A DNA stretch of 64,000 nt from Cyclaneusma minus (Eukaryota; Ascomycota; Leotiomycetes; Marthamycetales; Marthamycetaceae): assembly GCA_037179335.1 (NCBI GenBank), contig JAKZHN010000003.1:124001-188000 (forward strand). The letters are read 5' to 3'. The notes beneath the pieces were generated by a model that worked only from the letters and a program-made list of their open reading frames with translations, was not told the origin of the DNA and ran no database searches. Shown in pieces: positions 11,092-23,324 of the stretch. How positions within the stretch are numbered: the first letter of the stretch is position 1; each line of letters starts with the position of its first letter. The translations under genes and the position numbers were made by a program.

Positions 11092-13984
11092 GTCTCCCCC
11101 TCTGACCTACCGGCCCAAAATTCCTAGCCTTGGCTATTGTCAAGCTCTTTGGCTTTCCCATAATCCAGCAAAGGAAGTAAGACGTCTGATTTTGGGTCTG
11201 ATGTCGCTTGGACGGTGTAATAAAAAATTTGGGTTACCATCAGCTGCTTCGGTCGACAGCAGATGCTTGACTCATCGGTAAGGTTCCAGAACTTGCTCGG
11301 AATACCTAGTGGTCTTTTCGCTGGCCCGAGCAAAGAAGAGATCGCGAGACAAAAGAGATCAGCTTTATTGGGCGACTTCTTTGATGCGCATGTGCAAGGC
11401 AAACACCATTACTTCCTCCACACACATTTGGTGTCCTGGCTTGCAAGTTCTGAACCCTGGACCTCTTTATATAGCTGAAGCAGGAATCCTGACAGGCCCA
11501 CCGATCACAGAGCTTCCCAACAAGTGTCTGAATCATCGCTGATAGCTGTCTTTAGCCTCTGCCACTGGTAAGTCGCTTGAATGTCAGGTATAAAGCACTG
11601 CATCTCAGTCTCTTGTTCTTCTTTCCTTCCATTAGACGATGCAACTTCCGGATGGAACTTCGACGGTTCTGTGAAGAACGCAGAATCCTGCCGTTCAGTT
11701 TTTGGGAGGCCCGACGTGTTTGCGTGTCAGAATTTCGCAGCTTGTCAAAGCTATGCCCCAGAGTCTTTGTTTGCTCAAGAGTTGATCGTTTCCAGTGCTC
11801 GTTCAATTCGACGGTTGGTGATTCTTTTGACAGCAGCTTTTGCCTTGAAATCTGTTGTTTGGTCTTCTCGGGTTCACCGCGTGAGTCAGAATGCATATTG
11901 GGTTAGGATATGCGGCTTCGTCTTTCCCAATGGTTCGTCATTCCGAATCTGGAAGCTATGGAGTGGAGTTATCTTCAGCGAGGTAGGCACTTGTGCCATT
12001 CCAGAGCTGAGTCTTCGGCCCTTTTATAGTCTGAGGAAGCAAGGTTAGCAAGCTCCACAAACATCTTCCAAGCTCCCGAAACTGTGAGCACGTGAGCACT
12101 TACCATTCTCATGTGACTTGGAGGAGGCTCCCGCTAGCCCCGTTCAAAGTGGGGCCCGGAAAGGTATAAATTGCTACACCTTCCGCTTGTGGTTGCCTTT
12201 CTTCTTCAGGACTGTAAGAAATCAATGGTGGTTCTGATCTGCAAGTACATGGTCTGCGCCAATTCACAAAGTCACATTACTCGAAGTGGAAAAGTGAAGA
12301 TGACCTTCAAAGCCGCAATGGTGGAAGTCTGACCTGGAAGTTGTGAAACTGGATTCTCAAAACGTGTAAAAACCAGTTAACTAGGCAAATTCGACACTAG
12401 GCAGTAAATTAGACAGAAGGAAGTTGGACTGGTGCTTAGCAAGTGAAACTCTACTTTTTCAATCAGCCCGCCTTTAAGGCTTCCAATATCTATAAATTCT
12501 TACTCCATCCGCTCGCACCGTTCTTCTTCTTCAAAAGTTCATGACCTACGGATTGCACGCAACCAAACAGGATGCAAGTGTGTTGATTTGTGATAGTTCA
12601 TAGGACCGCTTAATTGTAGTTGAATGAGGAATTTAGGCTCTCGAAGCTGCGCGGGAATTCCGATTTCAAATCAGGATGCTCTGTAAGCTGAGAGATCTGA
12701 ATCGTGTAAATAACAGCGAATTCGGCACTGAGCTAGAGCTGCGATAGCAGCTGGTTGATGTGGGGCTTGGGAGATACGGTAGCTCATGTGTTTGCTGGAT
12801 GCTGGGTATCTTGGGTGGTGGGCTGTTGGGAGCGAGCATACACTGTACAGCCACACGCCCCGTCTGTATCACTGGGTTTTGCGGGATGTCTGACTGCAAG
12901 ATTGACAGATCGTATTGTTTCCCCGATACTTGTCTTGAATTACCAGAGTTTTGGCTCTTTTCATACCCCTTGGTCTGGCGACTAAGTGAGCTGCAAATCA
13001 CGGGCGAGTCATAGTTAGTAAGTCACGTTTTCTCCCCTCAAAAGTACTTAAGATGTCTCATGTAAGCTAGGAATAGGATCGAACAGACCGATGAAGAAGC
13101 GTCAAATTTCTTCATGCGAAGTACCCATGGTTCTGTCCTTCTAGCAACGTCTTGATGGACAATTCATGCCGGTGGCTTTGCCGCTTTGGGTACACGACCC
13201 GATTCTCTTTGGCGCCGTTAGATACCGAGGTTCTGAATTCCTGACTGGAGCTTTTCTGGCGGTATCAAAGCATCACGACAACAAGCAGGGTCTCTGACAG
13301 CAGGATTCTACGAAGTCAGTTGCTTTCATGACGAAAGGGATTTGATGAAGATCAAAGACCCACAAAGATGCAAAGTGGCTCGATAGAACAAGGTTTCTTT
13401 GAGATCATTGGGTTATTGGAATACTTCTGGATTCCCACAACCTTCATGCTATGGTACTTTAGGCCTTTTCTCTCGTTGATGGTTTCAGGTCTGCAAGGGA
13501 TCGTATATATACTAGAAGTGCATGTGGATGTCACGTGCTGCGCGTTGCGCTTTGTCGTTGTCGTGGGCCCTCGCCAAAAGCCAACTTTGTTTACCGTCGG
13601 TTGTTCTTCGAATGTTTCACCAATTCTCGAGGCAATAGAAGCGAATCGCTTTTGTCGGCCAGAGAAGTCGCGCCTTAGTTCAGCCCTTTCCTTTGACTCC
13701 GCCTTTGTTTGTTCCAAGACACCCATCCATTTATGTTCACCTCCGAACTGAGTCGCGACTCGCGACTTCCCCACGTGGTGACCATGCCGAGTCTAGATCT
13801 TGGGATCGGTGCCTATCGCGTGAATTGTTGCCAGACAGCAAGTGCTGGGTGCAGCTTTAGGCTCGCGTAGCTGTTATGTCCCGCCAAACTAGGCTACACT
13901 TTCTCTTTTTTCAACTTCGCTCCACGCCAAAACATCTCCTATATCTTGTCTCCAATCTTCCCTTTTCTCTCGGCTCTCTCCTCG
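11092..13984. other. Gene-poor stretch
   Basis: Several frames of 70-155 codons overlap on both strands without resemblance to a family. They may be remnants of the element whose LTR lies at 10.88-11.09 kb. The octamer GACAGCAG recurs (11255, 11829, 13296), and a TATA/CACGTG/TATA module lies at 12.02-12.17 kb. A minus-strand frame from ATG 13726 (about 124 codons) has a protein-like, charged N-terminus but no recognisable family, and I do not call it a gene. Confidence 0.4.
12022..12170. promoter_or_regulatory. Divergent promoter-like module (TATA - CACGTGA - TATA)
   Basis: A minus-strand CTATAAAA (12022-12029) and a plus-strand AGGTATAAAT (12163-12170) flank CACGTGA at 12089-12095 at nearly equal distances of about 60-70 bp. 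A pyrimidine-rich CTTTCTTCTTCAGG follows the plus-strand TATA. No supported gene adjoins it. Confidence 0.35.
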
Positions 13985-14820
13985 ATGGACAGTGATATAT
14001 TTCTTTCGTCCAACGCATCATCGATTTTCTCAGTCCAGCTTCGCATTCTCAAAATGGACAAAACAGTTTCCTCAATGATGACCAGCATCTTCGCTCTAGA
14101 AGCTGAAGCTCCCGGCTTCCTGCGTTACCTGGTCCCTTACCTGTTTGACCAAATGGACGATGGTGATGTCGAATCTGTTCTCACCGATGAATGGGTGAGC
14201 GATAAGACCTTGGACCCCCTTTTAATGAACGCAGCTGACATGTGCAGACGGTGAGTCGTATGCGTCGCCTAGACCCTGCGATTCGGAACCAGTTCTATAA
14301 CGTCTACTCAAGACTCGAATCGAATCCTCGATCTGCTGAGATATGGCGAAACTTTGTGCGGTCCAACGAGACTGCAGATGGAGCAAAGTCTGCCTCCATC
14401 GCTGAAAAGAATGACAACCTCAACTCCGACGGAGACATGGGGACACAGTCGCTGGGTGATCTGGATCCCGATTTTATCCTGCCACCTACCACATATTTCG
14501 ACGAGACGCGTAAACAGTCATTGTCTTCTGACTCGTCTCGTGGTCATTACCGAGTACCATCGCTGTCGTTCGACGCCGACGAGGATGCGGACGAACTCGT
14601 CCCCGAAGCGCCTGAGTATAACGGAAGCGGTGATGAGGAATGGTGCGACGCTGAAGACCTTGATGAAAAGGAGAAGGCAGGCGTGCAGAGGTTCAAAGAT
14701 GTTTGGGATACGTATTATGACCATCCGAAGGTCAAAGACAGAGCCCCCGAGGGGGTAGGAGAGCGTCGGAAATCAGTACATGTGACATGGGATAAGGGAG
14801 TGAAAGAAGCAAAGAAATGA
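13985..14820 (+). CDS. Hypothetical protein with acidic C-terminal half
   Basis: Two exons (13985-14194 and 14248-14820) are separated by a 53-bp intron with donor GTGAGC and acceptor TGCAG in phase 0. They encode about 260 residues. The start is the ATG at 13985, since the open frame upstream begins only at a TTG. The N-terminal 70 residues are hydrophobic/helical (TSIFALEAEAPGFLRYLVPY) and contain no clear membrane segment. The middle is polar. Residues near 14,574-14,690 are strongly acidic (Asp/Glu runs), and the tail is Lys/Arg-rich. I do not recognise a domain. Good codon structure across the splice supports a real gene, but no function can be given. Confidence 0.65.
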
Positions 14821-15465
14821 AGTCAGCTTACGCTTCTGATTTCTTCGATTGAGTCTGAAGCTATGCTACTTAGCAAACCATGTTACTTGTCCTACGAGAA
14901 AAGAGCAATACAACCCAGTGATCATCTCCGTCAAGACTTGAACAGCTGTATGATGCACGTTGACTTGGGACTGGATGATGAAGGTGAGGCGCGGTTTCCA
15001 ATTGAGCTGAGCAATTTCTATTTTCCTTTTCTTTGCGCTCGTGATGCCAGTCGAAAATTATAGGCCTCCACTCGGTCAAACTAACTTCGCTACCACTGGG
15101 CGGATGGGTTAGGTCGTCGGTTTAAGCTCATCTAGATGGTGATCTAGTCTCGGAACCCCGCCGGGATCTGGCGGTGGATGCGCTTTCTCTTCTAGTTCCA
15201 TGATTTCTCGAATTTTAAACTTTCCTCTAACACGCTGTCACCAATTGACTACCGCCAGCAGTTGAGTGCTACCGGGCAACCGGTGAACAATGACAGCTGT
15301 ACTTGCATATACTGCGGCGCCTCATTATCGACAATATCCACGATGCTCGATGCACGGCCGTCGAGCTCCCCAACCTCTTCCCAGTACTTCCTTAAGAGTG
15401 GATCCTCTTGATTGTATCAATTATTCCTCTTTCACTTATCCCTTCTAGCTGGGTCAAGGGAGAAG
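14821..15465. other. Intergenic between the hypothetical protein and the MFS gene
   Basis: No gene is seen. It should contain the terminator of the upstream gene and the promoter of the MFS gene. A CT-rich leader (about 15,395-15,445) precedes the chosen MFS start. Confidence 0.5.
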
Positions 15466-17223
15466 ATGCAGTCATTCCTTCAGTACAGGAAGATCCGAAA
15501 AGCTGTCCAGGAACAAGTCGAAACTGGCCTGGCAATCGACAATTTCGTTCCGGCCAAGCATCCAAGCGTCCTTGAACCTCAAAAGGATGTTCACAGAATG
15601 ATCAGCCGGGAGACATGGGAGGAGACTCCGACTGAAAGCCATGAGAAGATCATCGTTGGCTGGGCAGGTCCTGAAGATCCTCACAACCCTCGGAATTGGT
15701 CTTCGACCCGCTGCTACATCATCTTCTTCATCATATTCTACAACGTGTTCGCCGTGGACTACGGTGCTGGCGCCGACTCACAGGCCAGCAGTCAAATCGC
15801 AAAGGAGTTTCATGTCAGCAAAGAAGCCGAAGCACTCTCGCCCAGTCTGTACACCTTCGGAATCGCGGCGGGATCTCTCTTCGCTGGCCCAATTGGCGAA
15901 ACTACCGGCCGCAATCCTATATATGTCATCTCACGATGTCTTCACGTCGCCTGGCTCATCGGCGCAGCTCTGGCACCCAACTTTGGCGCACAATGCGCCT
16001 TTCGATTCCTAGCTGGTCTTTGTGGTAGTATCATCAATGCCATACATGCAGCTTCAGTTGCCGATATCTACGGACCTCTCGACCGATCGGTGGCATGGCC
16101 CGTCATGGCACTTTCGTCTTTCTTCGGAACTGCAGCCTCACCAATCGTCGGAGCTTGGATCGTGCAGAGTAATATCTCATGGCGCTGGACCGAATGGATC
16201 GCTGTTCTAATCTCCGCCTCGAGCCTGATACCCACACTCCTCTTCCTACCAGAAACATTTTCTCCTATCATACTCTCCTGGCGCGCAAAACATATACGAG
16301 ACTTGACAGGCAATGACCGATTCCACGCTGATGCAGAACTCCAAGCTTCCCTCATCCCTCGCTTTCGCACCGCACTTACTCGAGCTTTCCGCATGCTCTT
16401 CCATGAGCCAATCGTTGTGTTTCTTGGCGGCTGGCTGGTTGCCGAATACCTCTGCGTCTACGGCTTCCTACAAGGCTTCAAATTCGTCTTTGGAGATACC
16501 TACAATTTTGACAAAGGACTCGTTGGGAGTTCCTTTTCCGCCATTGCTTTGGGAACCATCATCTGGACTCTTGGCGTACCAGTATACCACCATCTCTACA
16601 AGCGCAAGATCGGCAGCATACATCAGCAGATCACCGGAGAGCACAGCAGCGAGAAGATTATCAAGAGCGCCAGCTCACCAGGCAAAGACCTTCCCGACCC
16701 TGAATACCGTCTCTGGTCCGCCGTGCTGGCTGCTCCAGCATTCCCTATATCCCTCTTCTGGCTCGGCTGGTCGAATTACGCAAAAATTTCCGTCTGGTCA
16801 GACCTCGGTGCTGTAGTGCTTTTGGGATTCTCCTGGGCTGGCATATACATCACAGTCTACCAATACATCCTCGATACCTACGGTATCTACGCCGGCTCCG
16901 CACTCGCTATGATCACTTGCTGGCGCTACTTGGGATCTGGCACCATTAATTTCGTGTCTGAGCCTATGTACAATGCGCTTGGTGTGCACTGGACACTGAC
17001 GCTTTTTGGATGCCTTGCTTTGCTTCAGATGCCCTTGCCGGTAATCTTCTACTACTACGGCCCGAGGCTCAGACAACGGAGTGAGTTTGCTGGACAGTTT
17101 GCAAGGAAGGAAGATGATGGGAATAATGATGGGAAGATGATAAGTTGGAGATTAGTGGCATTTGTGGAGCATGGTCTGTGGCAATGCTGTTTACCGAAGA
17201 GGCCTCTCCTGGACTGTGAATAA
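15466..17223 (+). CDS. MFS transporter, DHA1 family (polyamine/drug:H+ antiporter type)
   Basis: This single-exon gene encodes 585 residues from ATG 15466. A start 18 codons earlier (15412) uses TTG. A hydrophilic N-terminus carries the DHA1 signature PEDPHNPRNWS before the first membrane helix. Other family marks are GPIGETTGRNPIY (loop 2-3, the usual G-x-L-x-D/E-x-x-G-R-R site), RFLAGLCGSIINA in helix 4, GPIVGAW-like SPIVGAW in helix 5 and WRWTEWI after it. A long polar central loop (around 16,600-16,700) divides two six-helix halves, and YYYGPRLRQRSEFA closes the last helix as usual. It is expected at the plasma membrane, exporting drugs, polyamines or metabolites by proton exchange. The substrate cannot be read from sequence. 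The tail of about 35 residues after that motif is longer than usual. No pathway genes adjoin it. Confidence 0.92.
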   Translation: MQSFLQYRKIRKAVQEQVETGLAIDNFVPAKHPSVLEPQKDVHRMISRETWEETPTESHEKIIVGWAGPEDPHNPRNWSSTRCYIIFFIIFYNVFAVDYGAGADSQASSQIAKEFHVSKEAEALSPSLYTFGIAAGSLFAGPIGETTGRNPIYVISRCLHVAWLIGAALAPNFGAQCAFRFLAGLCGSIINAIHAASVADIYGPLDRSVAWPVMALSSFFGTAASPIVGAWIVQSNISWRWTEWIAVLISASSLIPTLLFLPETFSPIILSWRAKHIRDLTGNDRFHADAELQASLIPRFRTALTRAFRMLFHEPIVVFLGGWLVAEYLCVYGFLQGFKFVFGDTYNFDKGLVGSSFSAIALGTIIWTLGVPVYHHLYKRKIGSIHQQITGEHSSEKIIKSASSPGKDLPDPEYRLWSAVLAAPAFPISLFWLGWSNYAKISVWSDLGAVVLLGFSWAGIYITVYQYILDTYGIYAGSALAMITCWRYLGSGTINFVSEPMYNALGVHWTLTLFGCLALLQMPLPVIFYYYGPRLRQRSEFAGQFARKEDDGNNDGKMISWRLVAFVEHGLWQCCLPKRPLLDCE

Positions 17224-18488
17224 TGGTAGTGACAGAACTGCCCTCTTGTGCTTTGGCGTTAGTGTCTTAAAAGGTGGATTGCAACCAAAGCCCGGCGTTT
17301 CTGCTGTTTGCTGTGCGAGCCGTCAGTTCCAGTAGGGTATAATGTACCGATATGATTTCACAACCTATACGAACTCTCCTTTCGGCTCCAAGCCTGCTAC
17401 TTATGCTCCAGAGGCTAACTGGTTTAGTTGAGTTCCATGGGCTATAAATATTCAGTGGGCCCTCTTGCTTTCTTTTCCCTTCATCAGACAGTCGTCGCAA
17501 AGCGAGCCAGCAGTGTGGGATCATCCTTGATCAGAATCGTATCTCTGCTCGCATACGTGATCAGTGGCTGATGTAACAGTCCTTCCTACTCACAAGCAGG
17601 CTCTTCTTCAAAATAATTCCAACAGTTTGCGGTTCTTGTGACCGCCAATACTCAAAACGACAGCAGATACTCGAGGCGTCAGTAAATTCCCAAGATGACA
17701 GCATAGCCCCCCGGGTCATACGAATCTCGTATGAGATCTATGCTACAGCCAATCATTTTGGCCAGTAGAGGTTGAAACAGCCCTCTGCTTCAATGCATTC
17801 AGTTCATCCTATACGCTGAGAATTCTTGGTCGTTGTGTGTTAGGTCAAGAGTAAAGATCCAAGTGGGCGTAAAGAGGTATTTATAGACACAAGCGATTCA
17901 CCCAAGCAGTCACGCTGCCTCCTTGCTGGAAGATCTCCAGATACCAGGATCTCCGCGATCGGTCTGACAGGGGGAATCGTAGCCTATGCTGCCAACTTCT
18001 CTGACGCTTTGGCATAGAACCATATACTATATAAAGCAAAGCCTGATCCTACACTCTTGTTCCCAAAACGAACAACAACACCAAAAAAAGTCATGGGTCA
18101 TGTCTCCAAGTGCCAGTGGATGAGCTCCAACATCGCAGGCTCAGTTTGGTATTATTGTAAACTCTTGCTTCTCCTGGCCTCTCGAGTGTTGAGCTTTGGA
18201 GGATAGCTTCCACTTCCGATCTTGAGCTCACCAGTGGCAGGTTTCGCTCGCCGACAGCAGCATCCTGAGACGGCGATAGAGCACAAGCCTCAAAATAGCT
18301 TCAACTTAGAGACTATCTTCCTCGACAAAAGTCAGTATCATTTTCTAGGCCTTGTCCACCCAAATTGCCGACGATGTATCTCGGGCTTGCGCCAGGAGCA
18401 GGTCACTCATGCTCCGAGTCTGATCGGTATTCTTCTTCAGACCGTCTTGTTCTTTCTAAAGAACCCAGAAGTCTGGGCACGATCTCCG

Positions 18489-18538
18489 TATTTATAGCCA
18501 CGAGATCCCCAGAGTTACTGTCCGATGCACAGCACGTG
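18489..18538 (-). promoter_or_regulatory. CACGTG - TATA module (minus strand)
   Basis: CACGTG (18533-18538) is followed on the minus strand, about 37 bp on, by GGCTATAAATACGG (core 18489-18496). The same TATA context, GGCTATAAAT, recurs at 20539 and 20833. No coding region follows. Confidence 0.3.
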
Positions 18539-19099
18539 ACCATCGAGGATCACGAGCCCCAGAGTCTCAGAGAAACTGACCTGCCTCTTTCAAAGTTTTT
18601 ATTAAGAGACCCTGAGTGTACGGTTTTAAAAAGTAAGAAAACGGAGACTGAAGCAGACAATGCGTGGAAAAGTCGATCAGGTTTGCATCTGATATACGCA
18701 AAGCTTCCATGGTAAACCGACACGAATTTCGGTTGAGAACTAACATGTAACAGAGTGGACCCATGATGTTATAATGGCTGTCACACGCGGGCGAGTTTTC
18801 CTTGCCGTCAATTCAGGAATCTGCCGTCATCTCGGATATTCACTGTCAGGGTGAGCTTAGTCACGTTTTCTCGACTTTTTGAGGGTTTGCTTGTTGAATT
18901 AATAATGAATGTCTGAGGCTTGAGCTGCTTGCATGTAGCTTGGTCTAAAAGGCACTAAGACAATGCTAGGCGTTGCCGGTATTGTAGCAAGCAAACTTTC
19001 GGAACCAGATGTGCGTCTTTGGTTAACAAAACATGTAACCAAAAGTGTGGCTCAATCTATCATGAGGCAAAGAAGATGGAATCAGGTCATTCTGTAGCC

Positions 19100-19239
19100 T
19101 TTATAGCTTGAATGCAATCACGTGCAGATGAAGCCTTGGTTACCTCACCCCCGACAAGCGCCAGCCAGTGTGAAGCTTCAGCAACTTGCTAAGGGGTTTT
19201 GGACTCACGACGCGGGTGCCATAAAATCAGGTATAAATT
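19100..19239. promoter_or_regulatory. Divergent promoter-like module
   Basis: A minus-strand GCTATAAAG (around 19100-19105) and a plus-strand AGGTATAAATT (core 19232-19239) flank CACGTG at 19119-19124. CCTCCTTCAG follows the plus-strand box. Confidence 0.3.
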
Positions 19240-19997
19240 GAACGTGAACTCATCTTCCACCTGCCTCCTTCAGAGCTAGAAAAAATCCTGGACGAAATTA
19301 TGCTTATTGACGTTGTTCAGATGACAGGGGCTTTTAGCTTGGATCAAGCCCTGTGCTCGACACAGAAAAGCAAAATGCAAACCGCTTACAATAGTTACTA
19401 TCCTCCATGACTTGGTGCACAGAGACTCCGCCATTGCCAGTGTCCGGTCACTGTCGTCGCCGATTCTGCTGTCGAAGAGGATATCTGCTCCTCTAAGTTG
19501 AGACACGCAACATCTTTCACTCATGATGGTGTTGGGGGTATAAAAAGAGGTCCAGCGTCGCCTTTGACCGTTTGACGAGACACGCATTGAAAAAGACAAC
19601 ATGATGGAGGCCATGAATCTTCAATTCCTTGGGAGCGAGGCGTGGAAATCTTACTAGAATCCGCAGACACGCAGCAATTCCGCGTTCGCAGCCACAAATA
19701 CATGATGTTGAGGAACTTTCAGAAGTTGTGAAATCATCCGCTGCTGAGACTCGCTCCGTCTGTCGTGCAAGATGGCTACCGTCGCGTCAAAGTCCAGCTG
19801 CTATCTAAGCACGAGCTCAGAAACCTCAACAGTGCATTTCGCTTGGATTCAGTTCCTGCCTGGTGAAGAAGGTGAAACACCGAACAGTATGAGTGTGCGA
19901 AATGTTCTTCAGTTTTTCGACTCATTGATGGCAGGCAAACTGCTTGCGTTATGTGGTGATCTTTCACATGCATTAGTTCAAACGTCCCCTACTCTTC

Positions 19998-20103
19998 TAT
20001 TTATAGTAGAAGAGCAGTGAGCTCGATCACGTGAGCTTTCAAGACTCAGCAACAGCGCGCTTAAGGTCGCTCAATCAATCCTCAAGACCAAAAAGGTATT
20101 TAA
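19998..20103. promoter_or_regulatory. Divergent promoter-like module
   Basis: A minus-strand CTATAAATA (19998-20005) and a plus-strand AGGTATTTAAG (from about 20095) diverge from CACGTGA at 20028-20034. Distances resemble the other modules, and no gene is attached. Confidence 0.3.
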
Positions 20104-20602
20104 GCACCGATCTCCTGACTCTGTTGGGACTTCAGACCAGGAATCACAAAAGATTGCCAGTCATGAGTACCTGGAATACGTACCCAGCCTCGGTTTTGCT
20201 CAGACAAAGTGAAGCAGTTTAGCTTTTCGAGACCGAAAGCCTTCTGGTCTTGCATTGAGTAGTTCGAGAATGTTCCAAGTTGCTTTGTTGTCGTTGCTGG
20301 TCTGCTACTGTTGTCAAGCATTTGTTCTGCTATCGCCAATCCTGCTTCATGTCATTTGTCCCCTCCAATGACTGGCATTGCAACTATGAACATGATGAGA
20401 GACGCCATCCATATAGCGGAATCAATGGCCGATCGGTGTTCGAAGATGAAGATAAAAGAATTCGAAGCCAAGAGTTTCATTCAAGAAGGCCTTGCGAACG
20501 CTGAGACGATTGGAAAATGAGGGAAGAGCAGAGGTCCATATTTATAGCCAGGGACCCAAATCATGGGACGACGCAGATCTTGAGACCACATCGTAACACC
20601 CT

Positions 20603-20640
20603 GCTGTCGTTTCCTGGTGCTGTCGTTTCCTGGCGCTGTT
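20603..20640. repeat. Short tandem repeat, 16-bp unit
   Basis: The unit GCTGTCGTTTCCTGGT occurs a little over two times in a row. It embeds the CTGCTGTC word that recurs across the window. Confidence 0.6.
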
Positions 20641-23324
20641 ATCATGTGCAGATAAAACACAGAATTTGAAATCATGGGTGAACTACCCGGAGATGGATGA
20701 AATGCGAACAGACACAAGTCATGATTTAGAGCCGAGAAAACATGACGGCACATATCCAATATGCTGTCTCGCTGGCTTGAGTTGGGTATTCAATGAGGTA
20801 GGTAGACTAAGAAGAGAGAGCACAAGAGCACGAATTTATAGCCAGAAGTCTGTTTGCACAAACATTCAAGTGTGGACAAATCATGTCCCTGGTATGCTAC
20901 TGCTGCTTCAGACACCATCTGCTGTCGCTGAATGCTGTCACTGTCATAGGTATCCAACCAGGAAAAGTGGCGATCGCTGTGGAGCATCGATCAATCATTA
21001 CAAATTTATCTAGGGGAAACTAGCTGCGTGGACTAGATTGACCATGGATTGTTGGGGAAAGCTCTCACTGACGAGAACGACGCAATGAGCGGTCCAATAG
21101 GCATTCGCAGGCATAGATAGAAAGAGGGAGAAGGTTAGGGATATTTATAGCAAAAGCCTTGAGGTGAAAAGCCGCAAGGAGCCGATGTGGTGGTGGACTT
21201 GACACCACCGTGGAGCGTTTTCTCTGTTGTTCGGAACTGCTGCTGTCGTTCACAGAAGATTCGACTGCGAGGACTTTTTCCTCCAGTCTAGCATAGCGTA
21301 TGGAGAAGCTGATAGGAATAAAGCCTCGAAAACGGTACGAACCTAATGTATAAGACTGTAATACAGGGTGTCCAGAATGGCTCATTTTGTCGGCCACATT
21401 TCTCCATGACACGCCCGAAGAAGGAAAGCAGGTGGCCTTTATGCTTCCAATCGTTAAATTAAAGCCGGAGGAGCGAGGGGTCGATTGGAAGCTGCGTGCT
21501 TGCCCCTGGGAAGCCCGACTATATACAGACTACATCTAAGAAACCTTGGAGCTTGAAACGCCCACGTGATGTGTGTCACAAGAGGTCTTGGAAAGCACTT
21601 CTTGTCGTTGAGGACTGCTACTGTTGTCCGCTTGAAGAAAATCGTCAAGATCAATATCCTGTCTCTGCGGAAGCAATTCGTTAGCTAAACAGAATGCTAG
21701 GCATGAGGCGCAGTTACTCAATTTGCAAGGTTAGATGCAAGGAAACATCGTCGTGGTTGTTGCGCGAAATTGCAGTACCGAGAAAAGAGATATAGAGGGT
21801 GTTTAAATAGCTACTCATGGTTAGAGGGGGCCTGTGTCCATCAAGTAGATAGGCAAACTCCCCAGGTATCACAGCCCATCCTCGGAGAGGTCTCTCACCG
21901 GCGATGAGCGCTGCCGCAGTTATGTGACACCCAGCTGCGATGAGCCATAATCCTTCGCAAGTCCAGTTGAGTGAAGATGTCACCAAAGCAGAACAACTAG
22001 AGTTAGACCTGAGCTGTGGGAATACAAGGCGTGAAATCAACGCCGAAAGTTGCCCTCATCAGAGTCGCAGCCGAGGAAGAACAAGGTGTAAGATGACGCC
22101 AATAAGGAAACCTAAGGCTGATTCTTATACTTGCGGACTCGTCGCTTGGATGGAAAGATGTCTGTCCAGAACTACCAGAAGAACAACACTTTGCCGCCGT
22201 TAGAATTACGTGCTGTCCACACAAATCTGCTGTCCCCGTTCCCATGAGTACGGTCCGCAAAACGTGTCTCAGGAAACCTACAAGGCTTTGGGACCGATTA
22301 GAACAAAGAGAATGCTACTGGCAGTCAACCATATGGCAGTACAAGGATGGAAAGTGCCAAATCTGGCATGCAGAGAAGCGGGTGTGCTGGGAAGCCAGAT
22401 CATACTGTCAGCCTGGCTAGCCGCGGTCTGCCGTGCAGACATGGCAATTAAACTTTCCCGCCGGTGATTCAGTCTTGTTCCCAATCCTTGATTGGAAAAG
22501 TGATAGAACATGGGCCGGAGCTACTGGAACCTGAAGTGCTTGGGGTCGCTCCCCCGCCTGGGCTCTGTTCGAGTAGTCCTGACGACAATGGTGGACACGC
22601 AAGGGACTATGGTCTTGCAGGAGAAAAGTTGCAAAAGAAGAACAGGAGGAACATGATGAAATCAAGAGGAATAAAGCCATATATGAGCTTGGCAGGGTGA
22701 AGCGACAAACTCGAAAACTTTCTCCACCGACGGCTCACTTTCGTTTGCGAGTGTTGTCATGTTGGTTGCCAGGAGACGCGACGAAATACCGCGATATCTT
22801 GGCGCTGACTAGCGCGCTGCTTATGTAATACTGTGTGGCCTGAGGCATGCATCTCTACTATGTCCGATTCGCAATCGGAGCTCATGTCTCGCCTCCATCG
22901 CGAAATTAAAACACCACCAAGACCATCTGCCTGCTCCAAGGAGTCCGGAGTCCACATCTTACGACCGGCAGTGGTAATCCACTGTGATAGCCTCTCCGAG
23001 TGCTGATACAGCCACCTTGACCTCTCAATGCTGGCGCCTAAGGGAGACTCCGCCCTCAATTCACGGCCAATGGCTGGCCATGGTGACCCTCCAAGTTTTC
23101 CCAATTCTGCCCTGCCCGCAGATAAGGCTCACAGGCAGTTGGATTTCAAATTTAGGTAGGGATTTCTGCAAGATACATGTGGCTGAGCCTCTTGTTCGAG
23201 TGACCAAGCCGATGCTGCTGTGTCGCCTGCTCAGCCGCAGCGACTCTTCTATTTCTCATCTGTCATACCCATCACCTCACCCGTCACCTCACCTCTCAAC
23301 TTTCGTCACGTCTCTTTTGCCGTC

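Larger units (their letters stand above)
17224..23324. other. 6-kb gene-poor tract with repeated promoter-like motifs
   Basis: I can support no protein gene here. The tract holds many TATA boxes on both strands: plus-strand TATAAATA at 17443, TATATAAA near 18026 and TATAAAAA at 19539; minus-strand at 17878, 18489, 19998, 20539, 20833 and 21142. Many follow the pattern GGCTATAAAT or GGTATAAA and are trailed by CTTCTTC-like pyrimidine runs. The octamer CTGCTGTC/GACAGCAG occurs at 17659, 18253, 20601, 20919, 21240 and 22227. A minus-strand frame around 21,714-22,260 has protein-like stretches (GWAVIPGEFAYLLD) but no clear start or family, and could be a gene relic. The tract could hold small non-coding transcription units or a decayed repeat family. 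Confidence 0.45.

Noticed and set aside
11577..12048. Overlapping plus- and minus-strand frames of 109-155 codons
   Set aside because: Three frames are open simultaneously with cysteine/serine-rich noise and no family resemblance.
13352..13774. Minus-strand frame with charged N-terminus (ATG 13726)
   Set aside because: Possible gene, but no intron, domain or supporting context; too weak to annotate.
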